Source: Wenjunlia vitaminophila DSM 41686 | GTDB taxonomy: Bacteria > Actinomycetota > Actinomycetes > Streptomycetales > Streptomycetaceae | Assembly: GCF_000380165.1 (NCBI RefSeq) | Contig: NZ_KB904652.1 | Span: forward strand, 1 to 64,000 | Direction: 5' to 3' | Length of the DNA: 64,000 nt | In this document: positions 33,372 through 41,770 of the stretch, piece after piece | How positions within the stretch are numbered: the first letter of the stretch is position 1 | Layout: each line of letters starts with the position of its first letter | Notes under the pieces: model-generated | What the model was told of the DNA's origin: nothing | Seen by the model: the letters and a program-made list of their open reading frames with translations, nothing else | Databases searched by the model: none | Position numbers and translations under genes: made by a program

Positions 33372-34177
33372 TAGCTCCTCGCCTTGGCGTTCCTGGCGGC
33401 GATCCAGCAGGCCAGCGCGATCAGCGCGCCGAGGCCGAAGATCCAGCCGAACAGGCCTTCGGTGACCGGGCCGAGACGTCCGAGGGACAGTCCGCCGGGG
33501 TTGGGGCTGTCGCTGGCCGTGGCGTTACGGACGAACGCCGTGATGTCCCGCTTGTCGTCCTCGGGCAGCAGGGTGTCCGGGAAGACCGGCATGTTCTGCG
33601 GCCCGGTCAGCATGGCCTCGTAGATGTGCTTGGCGCTGGAGCCTTCCAGACTGGGTGCGTACTTCCCGTCCGTCAGCGCTCCGCCCTGGCCGTTGAAGTT
33701 GTGGCACTGCGCGCAGTTGGTGCGGAACAGCTCCCCGCCGTTGGCGAGGTTGGCGCCCTTGGAGTCGTAGCTCTTCTCGCTGGGGACGCTGGGGCCGGGG
33801 CCGAAGGTGGAGATGTACGCGGCGAGCTGGTCGATCTCGGCCTGGCTGTAGATGTTCTTCTTCTTCGGCACCTGGGCGCCGGGCTGCTGGGCGGGCATCC
33901 GGCCGGTGCCGACCTGGAAGTCGACCGCCGCGGCGCCGACACCGGTCAGCGGGGGACCGTCACTGCTGCCTTCACCGCCGGTGCCGTGGCAGCTCGAGCA
34001 GCCGACGGCGTAGAGCTTCTTGCCCTCCTCGATCGCGAGCGACTGGGAGGACGAGTCGGCCTTCGCCTTCTCGGCAGGCGCAAGCGCGGCATACAGTCCC
34101 CCGGTGGCCGCGAGCGCGAAGAGTAGGACGACGAGCGCCGCCATCGGGTGGCGCCGTCGCACGGAGAGCTTTTTCAC
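33371..34177 (-). CDS. qcrC: Diheme cytochrome c subunit of the bc1 complex
   Basis: A 268-residue exported protein with an N-terminal membrane anchor (about 11-31), two CXXCH heme sites (CSSCHGTGGEG and CAQCHNFNGQG) and a C-terminal membrane helix (about 240-260). This tandem cytochrome c replaces the separate soluble cytochrome c missing in actinobacteria and passes electrons directly to CuA of CtaC. GTG start at 34177. Middle of the ctaE-qcrCAB operon. Confidence 0.95.
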   Translation of the reverse strand: MKKLSVRRRHPMAALVVLLFALAATGGLYAALAPAEKAKADSSSQSLAIEEGKKLYAVGCSSCHGTGGEGSSDGPPLTGVGAAAVDFQVGTGRMPAQQPGAQVPKKKNIYSQAEIDQLAAYISTFGPGPSVPSEKSYDSKGANLANGGELFRTNCAQCHNFNGQGGALTDGKYAPSLEGSSAKHIYEAMLTGPQNMPVFPDTLLPEDDKRDITAFVRNATASDSPNPGGLSLGRLGPVTEGLFGWIFGLGALIALACWIAARNAKARS

Positions 34178-34267
34178 GGATTACCCCGGTATCAGGATCT
34201 TCAGCGTCTGTGTTCTTCGTGGCTCGTCGAGCCGGTGCACCTGGTCGGACGACCGGACATCGTCTGA

Positions 34268-34885
34268 TTACTTGATCAAGTAGATCGTGGCGAAGAGGCC
34301 GATCCAGACGACGTCGACAAAGTGCCAGTAGTACGACACGACGATCGCGGAGGTGGCCTGCTCGTGGGTGAACCTCTTGGCGGCGTACGTCCTGCCGAGG
34401 ACGAGCAGGAACGCGATCAGACCGCCCGTCACGTGCAGCCCGTGGAAGCCGGTGGTCAGGTAGAACACCGAGCCGTACTGGTCCGACGAGATGGTGAGGC
34501 CCTCGTGCTTGACCAGCTCGGTGTACTCGAAGACCTGGCCGCCGATGAAGATCGCGCCCATCACGAACGTGATGCTGAACCAACGGCGCAACTTCTTGAC
34601 GTCACCCCGTTCCGCGGCGAACACGCCGAGCTGGCACGCAAGGGAGGACAGCACCAGGATCATCGTGTTCGTCATCGAGAACGGCAGGTTCAGCGCGTCG
34701 TTCTTGGAGTCCCAGAACTCCTGTCCCGACACCGAACGTGCGGTGAAGTACATCGCGAAGAGGGCCGCGAAGAACATCAGCTCGGAACTCAACCAGATGA
34801 TGGTTCCCACGCTGACCAGATTCGGCCGGTTGACCGAGGGATGCGCGTGCCCGGTATCTACAGTTGCTGTCGCCACGACCGACAT
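34268..34885 (-). CDS. ctaE: Cytochrome c oxidase subunit III
   Basis: A 205-residue subunit with five predicted membrane helices. Conserved segments include [29 protein letters not shown] and the C-terminal [21 protein letters not shown]. The start MSVVATATV matches the usual actinobacterial N-terminus; longer frames to 35137 run into the promoter region. The start codon lies in a perfect 21-nt palindrome and there is no clear ribosome site. A 90-bp gap separates it from qcrC, so the four genes likely form one operon even though their partners ctaCDF are about 5 kb away on the other strand. Confidence 0.94.
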   Translation of the reverse strand: MSVVATATVDTGHAHPSVNRPNLVSVGTIIWLSSELMFFAALFAMYFTARSVSGQEFWDSKNDALNLPFSMTNTMILVLSSLACQLGVFAAERGDVKKLRRWFSITFVMGAIFIGGQVFEYTELVKHEGLTISSDQYGSVFYLTTGFHGLHVTGGLIAFLLVLGRTYAAKRFTHEQATSAIVVSYYWHFVDVVWIGLFATIYLIK

Positions 34886-34896
34886 TATGTCGGTCG
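34876..34896. promoter_or_regulatory. Palindrome covering the ctaE start codon
   Basis: A perfect inverted repeat with 10-nt arms around a single central base (CGACCGACAT-T-ATGTCGGTCG on the top strand). The ctaE ATG (34885-34883) falls within it. In RNA the start codon would sit in or next to the stem; in DNA it could be a dimer-binding operator near the promoter. No regulator is identified. Confidence 0.5.
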
Positions 34897-35106
34897 CCTG
34901 AGCCGCCCCCTCCGCGGGGGTCCCCTTCGGAGTGTCAAGCCCCTCCGGGGGTGTGTGGCGGCCCGGTGTCCCCGTTCCGGAAGGCGCCGTCCCCCTCCGC
35001 TGCCCACCGTGCCCAGGGGGTTCCCGGGAGCCGCACCTGCTGGGAACCCACCCGGCGGAGTAACATCCCGGCCAGTAGCCGGGATCACTTCTGGGGGTAC
35101 CGCACC

Positions 35107-35529
35107 ATGCAGGACAGCGTGCGCAGGACGACCGCAACCGTGCTGGTCTACAGCGACGACGCCAACACGCGTCAGCAGGTCAGGCTCGCCGCGGGCCGCC
35201 GCCCGGCCCCCGACGTGCCCCAGGTGGAGTACCTCGAGTGCGCCACCGTGCCCGCGGTGCTCGCCGCGCTGGAGCTCGGGGGCGTCGACGTCTGCGTCCT
35301 CGACGGGGAGGCGGTCCCGGCCGGCGGCATGGGGGTGTGCCGCCAGATCAAGGACGAGATCTTCCGCTGCCCGCCGGTGCTGCTGCTGATGGGGCGCCCG
35401 CAGGACGCCTGGCTGGCCACCTGGAGCCGGGCGGACGCGGCGGTCAGCCACCCCGTGGACCCGATGGCGCTGGCCGAGGGCCTCGCCGGACTGCTGCGCC
35501 GGTCGGAGCGCGACCTGGCCGCGTCCTAG
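35107..35529 (+). CDS. Receiver-like (CheY-fold) protein without output domain
   Basis: A 140-residue protein starting [22 protein letters not shown]. It has the beta-alpha pattern of a response-regulator receiver: the acidic pair DD near residue 18, [15 protein letters not shown] at the position of the phospho-Asp strand, and [14 protein letters not shown]. The conserved lysine at the end of the fifth strand appears to be replaced (VSHPVDP), so signalling may be degenerate. No DNA-binding domain. It is divergent from ctaE and upstream of trpD; the same gene is found at this place in Streptomyces, as I recall. ATG 35107 with an upstream GGGG-rich stretch. Confidence 0.8.
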   Translation: MQDSVRRTTATVLVYSDDANTRQQVRLAAGRRPAPDVPQVEYLECATVPAVLAALELGGVDVCVLDGEAVPAGGMGVCRQIKDEIFRCPPVLLLMGRPQDAWLATWSRADAAVSHPVDPMALAEGLAGLLRRSERDLAAS

Positions 35530-35734
35530 GACCCCGTCTGGCCCGGTGCGGTCCGCCCGCTCCCCGGGCCGTCGGTGGTGGGCTGCTCGCGTCCCGCTCG
35601 ACGCGGGGCCGTCCCCCCATCTCGGCTGACGGACGCAGGGGGTCGGTTCCCCCCGTTGGCTCAGTAGGCTGGTCCGCACCTTCCTACTGTCCCTCGCCCC
35701 ACGTGCGAGGAGGCCGACCGCTGGAGTGTGGACC

Positions 35735-36799
35735 ATGAGCGATGCGACCCGGACTGACGGCGACCGCGCGCAGGCCCGCACCTGGCCGGCCGTGCTGAAC
35801 TCCCTGCTGGGCGGGAAGGACCTCAGCGCGGACGACACCGCCTGGGTGATGGACCAGATCATGAACGGCGAGGCGACCAGCGTCCAGATCGCCGGCTTCG
35901 CGGTGGCGCTGCGCGCCAAGGGTGAGACCGTCGCCGAGGTGACCGGTCTGGTGCGGACGATGTACGAGCACGCCAGGCTGATCGAGGTGCCGGGTCCCAC
36001 CGTGGACATCGTGGGCACCGGCGGTGACGGGGCCAAGACCGTCAACATCTCTACGATGTCCTCGGTGGTGGTGGCGGGTGCCGGGGTCCGGGTGGTCAAG
36101 CACGGGAACCGTGCCTCGTCCTCCGCGAGCGGGGCGTCCGACGTGCTGGAGCAGCTCGGGGTGAACCTGGAGCTCTCGCCGCGGCGGGTGGCCGAGGTCG
36201 CCGAGGAGGCGGGCATCACCTTCTGTTTCGCGGTGAAGTTCCACCCCGCGATGCGGCATGTGGCCCAGGCCAGGCGTGAGCTCGGGATCAGCACCTCGTT
36301 CAACTTCCTCGGTCCCCTGACCAACCCGGCACGGGTCATGGCCCAGGCCACCGGCGTCGCCGACGCCCGGATGGCGCCGATCATGGCGGGGGTGCTGGCC
36401 GAGCGGGGGGTGTCGGCGCTGGTCTTCCGCGGCGACGACGGGCTGGACGAGCTGACCACGACCGCCACCTCACAGGTGTGGCGGGTCCGGGACGGCCGGG
36501 TCACCCAGGAGGCGTTCGACCCCCGGGACGTGGGCATCGAGCTGGTCCCGGTCCAGGCCCTCAGCGGTGCTGACGCGGCTCACAACGCGGACGTGGCCAG
36601 ACGGGTCTTCGCCGGGGAGCGTGGGCCGGTGCGCGACGCGGTCCTGCTGAACTCGGCCGCGGCCCTGGTCGCGGCGGACCAGACCGACGCCCCGCTCGTC
36701 GAGCAGCTCGCGGCGGGGATGGAGCGGGCGGCGGAGTCCATCGACTCCGGTGCCGCCGCGCTCACCCTCACCCGCTGGGTGGAGGCGACCAAGGAGTGA
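35735..36799 (+). CDS. trpD: Anthranilate phosphoribosyltransferase
   Basis: Second step of tryptophan synthesis, joining anthranilate and PRPP. The 354-residue protein shows the PRPP/diphosphate motif [47 protein letters not shown] and the second metal motif in [10 protein letters not shown]. The ATG at 35735 is well spaced (8 nt) from CTGGAG; a GTG nine bases earlier is less suitable. It stands alone, away from other trp genes, as in Streptomyces. Its stop codon is part of a compact hairpin shared with the convergent Lrp-type gene. Confidence 0.94.
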   Translation: MSDATRTDGDRAQARTWPAVLNSLLGGKDLSADDTAWVMDQIMNGEATSVQIAGFAVALRAKGETVAEVTGLVRTMYEHARLIEVPGPTVDIVGTGGDGAKTVNISTMSSVVVAGAGVRVVKHGNRASSSASGASDVLEQLGVNLELSPRRVAEVAEEAGITFCFAVKFHPAMRHVAQARRELGISTSFNFLGPLTNPARVMAQATGVADARMAPIMAGVLAERGVSALVFRGDDGLDELTTTATSQVWRVRDGRVTQEAFDPRDVGIELVPVQALSGADAAHNADVARRVFAGERGPVRDAVLLNSAAALVAADQTDAPLVEQLAAGMERAAESIDSGAAALTLTRWVEATKE

Positions 36800-36814
36800 C
36801 CCCGCCCGGGGTCA
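36797..36814. terminator. Compact hairpin built from both stop codons of convergent genes
   Basis: TGACCCCG-CC-CGGGGTCA is a perfect 8-bp inverted repeat. Its first TGA is the stop codon of trpD and its last triplet, read on the other strand, is the TGA of the Lrp-type gene. It probably ends both transcripts within the 12-bp intergenic gap. Confidence 0.6.
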
Positions 36815-37093
36815 GGAGTCCAGGCCGATGGCGAAGGCCGCCTCGAGGTCGTGCTGGGAGTAGGTGCGGAACGCCACGTGCGTCTCGGTGTCCTTCACCC
36901 CGGGGACCTTGTTGAGCTGACCCGGGATGATGTCGGCGAGGTCGTCGTGGTGCCGCACGCGCACCATGGCCACCAGGTCGTACTCGCCGGTCACCGAGTA
37001 GACCTCGCTGACGCCGTCCAGGGCGGCGATCGACTCGGCGATGTCGGGAATCTGGTCGACGCTGGTCTTGACAAGCACGATCGCGGTGATCAC
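36812..37093 (-). CDS. Stand-alone Lrp/AsnC ligand-binding (RAM) domain protein
   Basis: A 93-residue protein consisting only of the Lrp/AsnC effector-binding fold: VITAIVLVKTSVDQIPDIAES, then VYSVTGEYDLVAMVRV, ending FRTYSQHDLEAAFAIGLDS. No helix-turn-helix is present, so it cannot bind DNA alone. Such proteins may sense amino acids or modulate full-length Lrp proteins. GTG start at 37093 with GAGGAG upstream. The location next to trpD suggests a link with amino-acid metabolism, but that is inference. Confidence 0.88.
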   Translation of the reverse strand: MITAIVLVKTSVDQIPDIAESIAALDGVSEVYSVTGEYDLVAMVRVRHHDDLADIIPGQLNKVPGVKDTETHVAFRTYSQHDLEAAFAIGLDS

Positions 37094-37317
37094 GGCTGAC
37101 TGTCTCCTCGGTTCGCCCTGGCTGCGCGGACCAGCGTAGCCCCCGGGCGTACCTGTCGGGATGCCCCTCCACCGGGGTGACCGGCCGGTAACCGGGCGTA
37201 TCGGGCACAGCTTGCTTCTCGCGCCCCGGACGCCTCCGCAAGCCGTAGGGTTGCCCGAAGCGCGAATCACGTGCGCCGCACGACGGTCGCCGCACCACAG
37301 GAAAGAGGTCGACCCCG

Positions 37318-37551
37318 ATGCCCGTCCCCGTGCCAACGGCGGAGACCCGGTGGCGCTGCACCCTGTGCGGCAACCTGACCCGGTTCGACGTGACCCGGAC
37401 CGTCCGGGCCGTCGACTACGTGCACCTCGACCTCGCCGGAGAGCCGACGGTCGAGGAGCGCGAGGTACTGGAGGAGTCCCTCGAGTCGGTGCGGTGCCGC
37501 TGGTGCAACGCCGTGGACCAGGTGGAGCTCGTCCAGCGTCCCCCGCGCTGA
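37318..37551 (+). CDS. Small zinc-ribbon protein
   Basis: A 77-residue protein with two CxxC pairs, CTLCGN (near 19) and CRWCNAV (near 61), spaced as in a zinc ribbon, with an acidic helix (VEEREVLEESLESV) between them. Such small proteins often act as protein-protein or nucleic-acid adaptors. ATG start with GGAAAGAGG upstream. It lies 137 bp before the NYN-domain gene in the same orientation, so a shared function in RNA metabolism is possible but unproven. Confidence 0.8.
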   Translation: MPVPVPTAETRWRCTLCGNLTRFDVTRTVRAVDYVHLDLAGEPTVEEREVLEESLESVRCRWCNAVDQVELVQRPPR

Positions 37552-37688
37552 CTCCGGGGGCCGGCGGCGACCGGGGGACAATGTGAAGAAGTGGCGGCGG
37601 GTGAGACACGGGGAGGCGCCGAAGACGGAGAACGCGGCGCGTCCCGCCCCCTGCAACGGGTGGTGGGGCGGAGAACGGAGCGACGAAC

Positions 37689-39497
37689 GTGATGGAGCGC
37701 ACCGGCGAGTACACGCGGGTGGATCATGGTGCGACCCCCGGGGGAGCGGTCCCTGACCTGCCCGGCCCAGACCGGGCGGGCCCCGAGCGGGGCGTGGTGG
37801 ACCCGCTGACCTCCGCGGCCCTGCGCGCCGTCCCGGGTGCTCCCCGAGCGTACTCCACCGGTGGTGGACTCGGGCCGGTGAGCGGGCCCACCGCCCTGAC
37901 GCCCGGCTCCCAGGGGCGCACACCCGACACCTCCGCACCCACGGGCGCCCCGTCGCACGCCGCCGCCTCCGACGCCGGCCCTGGAGGGGAACCGGCGGGG
38001 CCGACCCCCCAGACCGGCTCCCCGGTTCCCGGAGCCGGTGAGCCGCGGACCCCGGGTGAGCCGCAGTCCTCGGGGGAGCAGCACCGGCCGCGCGTCGCCG
38101 GCGGGAACCGGGGTGACGTCCCAGAGGCGGAGCCGACCGACGAGCCAGGGGGGCCCGAGGTGACCGAGCCGTCGGCCACCGGCGCCACCGAGGGCCTCGA
38201 CGCCCCGCTCCCCGAGGAGGTGCGGCGCCGGGTGATAGGGATCGCCTCGGACGGGTTCAGCAGTCTGAGCCCCGCTGAGATGCCGGCCCCGTTGCGGCAG
38301 TACGCCCGGTTCACGCCGGCGCGCCGGGCCAAGTTCGCCGCGACCGCGCTGGCCACCGCGTTGGAGAACAACCCCGCCTTCCGGCAGCGGATGGCCGCGA
38401 GGCTCCGTCAGGCACAGCCGGAGCTCGCGCAGGCGCTGGACGCCGGCACCGTTCCGGCCGCCGCCGACCCGCTGGACGTGGCCGCGGCGGCGTACCTGCT
38501 GCGCCCGGCGGGCTGGCCGAGGCTGGTGACGGCCGCGGGCGCCGAGCTGGAACGGGAGCGGGTCGAGCGGGCCAACGAGGACGTGCTGCGGGAGCTGGCG
38601 CGGGCCAGGGAGGAGTTGGCCGCGCTCAGGGCCGCGGCGAAGGCGGAGGCGGACCGGGCCCGCGCCGACCTGGAGGCCGCCCGCAAGGAGGCCGACTCGG
38701 TCCAGCGCAAGCTGCGCAGCGCGGTGAGTGACGTGCGGCGCGGGGAGGCCGCCTTGCGCAAGCTCGAGGCCGAGATCGCGCAGGTGCGGGCCACGGCGGC
38801 CACCGAACGCACCGCGGCGGAGAGCGAGGCCAGGCGGCTTCGGGCCCGTCTCACCGAGGTGGAGTCGGCGCTCGAGGCGAGCCGTCGGGCCGCCCGGGAG
38901 GGCCGCAGCGTCGAGGACATGCGGTTGCGGCTGTTGCTCGACACCGTGCTCGACGCGGCGCAGGGGCTGCGCCGGGAGCTGGCGCTGCCGCCGACCACCG
39001 ACCGGCCGGCGGACACCGTGGAGGCGGTGACCCCTGGCCGGATGACCCCGAAGGACATCGCCCGACGCGCGCTGTCCGAGGACGATCCCGCGCTGCTCGA
39101 CCAGTTGCTGGCGCTGCCTCAGGCGCACCTGGTGGTGGACGGCTACAACGTCACCAAGACCGGTTACCCCACCATGCCGTTGGACAAGCAGCGGCTGCGG
39201 CTCCTCGGTGGGCTCTCCGCCCTGGCCGCGCAGAGCGGGGCGGAGGTCACCTGCGTCTTCGATGGTGCCGACCTGTCAGCTCCGGTCCTGCTGGCGCCGC
39301 CGCGCGGGGTGCGGGTGCTGTTCAGCAGGGCGGGGGAGACCGCGGACGAGCTGATCCGCCGTCTGGTGCGCGCCGAGCCGCCGGGCCGACCCGTGGTGGT
39401 GGTCTCCACCGACCGCGAGGTCGCCGACGGGGTGCGCCGGGCCGGCGCCCGTCCGGTGTCGTCGATGCTGTTGCTGAAGCGGCTGACCCGGGGCTGA
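37689..39497 (+). CDS. NYN (PIN-like) domain protein with long coiled coil
   Basis: A 602-residue protein in three parts. The N-terminal 170 residues are Pro/Gly/Thr-rich and probably disordered. The middle (about 280-420) is coiled-coil rich in A, E and R (for example ELERERVERANEDVLRELARAREELAAL, split by heptads). The C-terminal 125 residues form a YacP-like NYN/PIN nuclease fold, with acidic sites in LVVDGYNV, CVFDGAD, ETADELI and STDREVADGV. The retained acidic residues suggest RNase activity. GTG at 37689 or ATG at 37692; GGAG lies 8 nt before the GTG. Confidence 0.85.
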   Translation: MMERTGEYTRVDHGATPGGAVPDLPGPDRAGPERGVVDPLTSAALRAVPGAPRAYSTGGGLGPVSGPTALTPGSQGRTPDTSAPTGAPSHAAASDAGPGGEPAGPTPQTGSPVPGAGEPRTPGEPQSSGEQHRPRVAGGNRGDVPEAEPTDEPGGPEVTEPSATGATEGLDAPLPEEVRRRVIGIASDGFSSLSPAEMPAPLRQYARFTPARRAKFAATALATALENNPAFRQRMAARLRQAQPELAQALDAGTVPAAADPLDVAAAAYLLRPAGWPRLVTAAGAELERERVERANEDVLRELARAREELAALRAAAKAEADRARADLEAARKEADSVQRKLRSAVSDVRRGEAALRKLEAEIAQVRATAATERTAAESEARRLRARLTEVESALEASRRAAREGRSVEDMRLRLLLDTVLDAAQGLRRELALPPTTDRPADTVEAVTPGRMTPKDIARRALSEDDPALLDQLLALPQAHLVVDGYNVTKTGYPTMPLDKQRLRLLGGLSALAAQSGAEVTCVFDGADLSAPVLLAPPRGVRVLFSRAGETADELIRRLVRAEPPGRPVVVVSTDREVADGVRRAGARPVSSMLLLKRLTRG

Positions 39498-39687
39498 CGG
39501 CGCCCGCACCACCGGTGCCGGTGTTCCCGGACCGGAGTGTTATTCCCGTTCGGCCGTTCCGGGGTTCCGGGTGGATCCGTTCGTGTGGGGAATGCCCGAT
39601 TCGCTCCCGAGGCAAAGAGTCGCCGCGCATTCCGCGGCTCGAGTCTTATGTCCGTTTGCGTGCGTTCTCGGGCGCCCTTCCGCCCCG

Positions 39688-39703
39688 TGTGACCTGCGGC
39701 ACA
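39688..39703. promoter_or_regulatory. Crp-like site upstream of the NlpC/P60 gene
   Basis: TGTGACCTGCGGCACA matches the actinobacterial Crp/GlxR consensus TGTGA-N6-TCACA with one mismatch. It lies about 125 bp upstream of the predicted promoter. The surrounding stretch 39498-39813 has no gene that I can support and a lower GC content than average. Confidence 0.4.
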
Positions 39704-39813
39704 GCGTGTCCGAGATGGGTGATTCCGGGCGGACACAGTGTCAATTCGCTGTTACCGGCTGTGTCATTCGGTGGGGAAATCGCTGAAGTGGCGGAATTTT
39801 TTTGCGGGAAGAT

Positions 39814-39843
39814 TTGAACGGATCACGAGTAGGTCACTATGGT
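39814..39843 (+). promoter_or_regulatory. Predicted promoter of the riboswitch-controlled NlpC/P60 gene
   Basis: TTGAAC (39814-39819) and TATGGT (39838-39843) are spaced 18 bp, a good match to a housekeeping promoter. Transcription would start near 39850, leaving a leader of about 260 nt that contains the riboswitch. Confidence 0.55.
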
Positions 39844-39929
39844 CAGGGCCAAACCTCCACCTGGTCGTTCATCCATCCAGGGTGACGGTGGGGGTACCGC
39901 TGAGTCTGCAACGTTGGCACCGCCAGTGA

Positions 39930-40086
39930 CCGACGTGCGGAGCCGGGGAACCACCCCTTGTCGCCCGTCCTCGGGCGGGAGGGTCTTTCCCGGGGTGAAT
40001 CGGCGCGAGGGCCGCCCCCACGGGGTGGTGACACGCCGTAGGGCAGCTTCCGGCCCGAACCCGTCAGCTCACCCGGTAAGCGGCCG
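39930..40086 (+). promoter_or_regulatory. c-di-AMP riboswitch (ydaO/yuaA type)
   Basis: The leader shows the conserved blocks of the ydaO aptamer in order: GCCGGGGAACC (39942-39952), CCCGGGGTGAATC near 39989-40001, then GGCCCGAACCCGTCAGC and CCCGGTAAGCGGC at 40052-40084. Its 3' end is about 25 nt before the GTG of the NlpC/P60 gene, next to the AAGGAG ribosome site. In Streptomyces this riboswitch controls resuscitation-promoting and cell-wall hydrolase genes and usually turns expression off when c-di-AMP is high. Confidence 0.88.
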
Positions 40087-40108
40087 AAGGAAGAAGGAGT
40101 TCGCCTCC

Positions 40109-41167
40109 GTGGCGTCCCACCGCCGTCCCAAGCAGGCCAGTAGGGCCCGCGTGACCGTTCTCACCACCGCTGCCGCCGCGGCCGTGGTGCTCTCCAGCCA
40201 GGCAGCCAACGCGGCACCCGCGAAACCCTCGAAGGACGAGGTCAAGGAGCAGGTGGACCGGCTCCACCACGACGCGGAGATCGCCACCGAGAAGTACAAC
40301 GGGGCCAAGGAGAAGCAGGGCAAGCTCCAGAAGCAGGTCGATCAGCTCCAGGACAAGATTGCTCGTGAGCAGTCCGACCTGAACGACCTGCAGAGCGACA
40401 TCGGCACCCTGGCCAGCGCCCAGTACCGCAACGGAGGCGTGGACCCGAGCCTCCAGCTCTTCTTGTCCGCCGACCCCGACAGCTACCTCGACCAGGCGTC
40501 CGCACTGGACCAGGTCGGCGCCCAGCAGGCGGAGTCCATCAAGCAGATCCAGGACCAGAAGCGGGTGCTGGACCAGGAGCGCGAAGAGGCCTCCGACAAG
40601 CTGGCCGACCTGGAGAAGACCCGCAAGGAACTGGCCAAGAACAAGAAGAGCGTCCAGACCAAGCTGAAGAAGGCCCAGGACCTGCTGAACACGCTCACCG
40701 CCGAGGAGCGCGCGGCGATGGAGGCGGCCGAGCAGGAGCGCGCCTCCCGCGCCAGCGAGCGTGTTGACCTGGGCCAGTCGGGGGGCGGCGACTCCGGCAC
40801 CGTCACCGGCGTCCCGGCCTCCCAGCGGGCCTCCGCGGCCCTGGAGGCCGCCAAGACCAAGATCGGCGCCCCGTACGTGTGGGGCGGCACCGGTCCGAAC
40901 TCCTTCGACTGCTCGGGCCTCACCTCCTGGGCCTACCAGCAGGCGGGCGTCGCCATTCCGAGGACCTCGCAGGAGCAGGCCAACGCCGGGACCCGCATCC
41001 CGCTCAGCGAGGCCAAGCCCGGCGACCTCGTCATCCAGTACGGCGACTTCCACCACGTGGGCCTGTACGTGGGCAACGGTATGCAGCTGCACGCGCCCAA
41101 GCCCGGAGCCAGCGTCAGGTACGAGACGCTGAGCTACATGGAACCCCAGTTTGCCGTGCGCATCTGA
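40109..41167 (+). CDS. Secreted NlpC/P60 peptidoglycan endopeptidase under riboswitch control
   Basis: A 352-residue exported hydrolase with an N-terminal signal peptide (about 1-36, cleavage near ANAAPAK), a long coiled coil (about 45-220) rich in K, Q, E and D that probably holds the enzyme inactive until positioned, and a C-terminal NlpC/P60 domain. Catalytic residues are visible: Cys in SFDCSGLTSW, His in FHHVGLYVGN, and the third polar residue in LHAPKPG. It cleaves gamma-D-Glu-diaminopimelate stem peptides. GTG at 40109, 9 nt after AAGGAG. A hairpin terminator follows. A paralogue lies at 43219. Confidence 0.93.
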   Translation: MASHRRPKQASRARVTVLTTAAAAAVVLSSQAANAAPAKPSKDEVKEQVDRLHHDAEIATEKYNGAKEKQGKLQKQVDQLQDKIAREQSDLNDLQSDIGTLASAQYRNGGVDPSLQLFLSADPDSYLDQASALDQVGAQQAESIKQIQDQKRVLDQEREEASDKLADLEKTRKELAKNKKSVQTKLKKAQDLLNTLTAEERAAMEAAEQERASRASERVDLGQSGGGDSGTVTGVPASQRASAALEAAKTKIGAPYVWGGTGPNSFDCSGLTSWAYQQAGVAIPRTSQEQANAGTRIPLSEAKPGDLVIQYGDFHHVGLYVGNGMQLHAPKPGASVRYETLSYMEPQFAVRI

Positions 41168-41189
41168 CAATCGCCTCCCGCTCGACCTC

Positions 41190-41220
41190 CCGGCCCCGCC
41201 CGTACTCCAGGCGGGGCCGG
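41190..41220 (+). terminator. Terminator of the first NlpC/P60 gene
   Basis: CCGGCCCCGCC (41190-41200), loop CGTACTCCA, GGCGGGGCCGG (41210-41220). The right arm and loop are part of the 57-bp direct repeat that recurs at 42784, where the left arm is missing. Confidence 0.75.
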
Positions 41221-41256
41221 TGTCGTGTTCGCGCCCGGGCCGTGCCGGTCCCCCGT
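41200..41256 (+). repeat. 57-bp direct repeat, copy 1
   Basis: This 57-bp sequence, beginning CCGTACTCCAGGCGGGGCCG and ending CCGGTCCCCCGT, is identical to 42784-42840. It begins inside the terminator of the NlpC/P60 gene. The 1527 bp between the copies hold an aminoglycoside-phosphotransferase-like gene and a dead transposase. Confidence 0.85.
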
Positions 41257-41361
41257 GGTCGGGGGTGTGGGTTCCGAGTACAGCTCCGTTCCGCTCGGGC
41301 GGCTGGCCGCTGGAACCCGTTCGATCGCTGATTCCCTTTGGCCGCCGCGGACGGGGTTGGC

Positions 41362-41556
41362 ATGCTGCTGGCGGGCTTGTCGGCCGACCAGTGTCAGCGG
41401 CTGGAGTAACGGGCGGGTCACGTCCGCGAGGTGCTCAGCGGCTACCGGTCCGGCCACCCAAGCCGTGCTCTGCCGGCCGAGCCCAGGCCCGCCTACGACC
41501 CCGACCTCCCGCTGAAGGACCGGACCACAGCCAAGGCTGCTGAGCTGGGTGTTTCG
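41362..41556 (+). pseudogene. Remnant of a DDE transposase/integrase N-terminus
   Basis: From ATG 41362 the frame reads MLLAGLSADQCQRLE, then a TAA at 41407, then RAGHVREVLSGYRSG and RPAYDPDLPLKDRTTAKAAELG. This resembles the start of actinomycete Mu/IS481-like transposases, in which a GYRSG block and a PLxxRxxAKAxELGVS helix-turn-helix segment follow each other. Homology stops near 41556, and the remaining open frame is unrelated. The stop codon and missing catalytic domain make it non-functional. The stretch 41557-41770 holds nothing I can identify. Confidence 0.5.
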
Positions 41557-41770
41557 AGCCACCCCAGGACGCGGCCCTGCAAACGCCGCAACTTCTACAC
41601 CTCACAGACGAGGGCTACCGAGCCGCCCGGCACGGGGCCAACGCCGCACCACGATCTGAAGAAAAGCGCCAGATCGGCCGGACAAACCCACGACAAGAAG
41701 CCTGGACAACGCCGAACAGGGATGTCGTTGCACTACTGCCTCGTCATCAACGTGTTGTCTGGTCCAGCCG

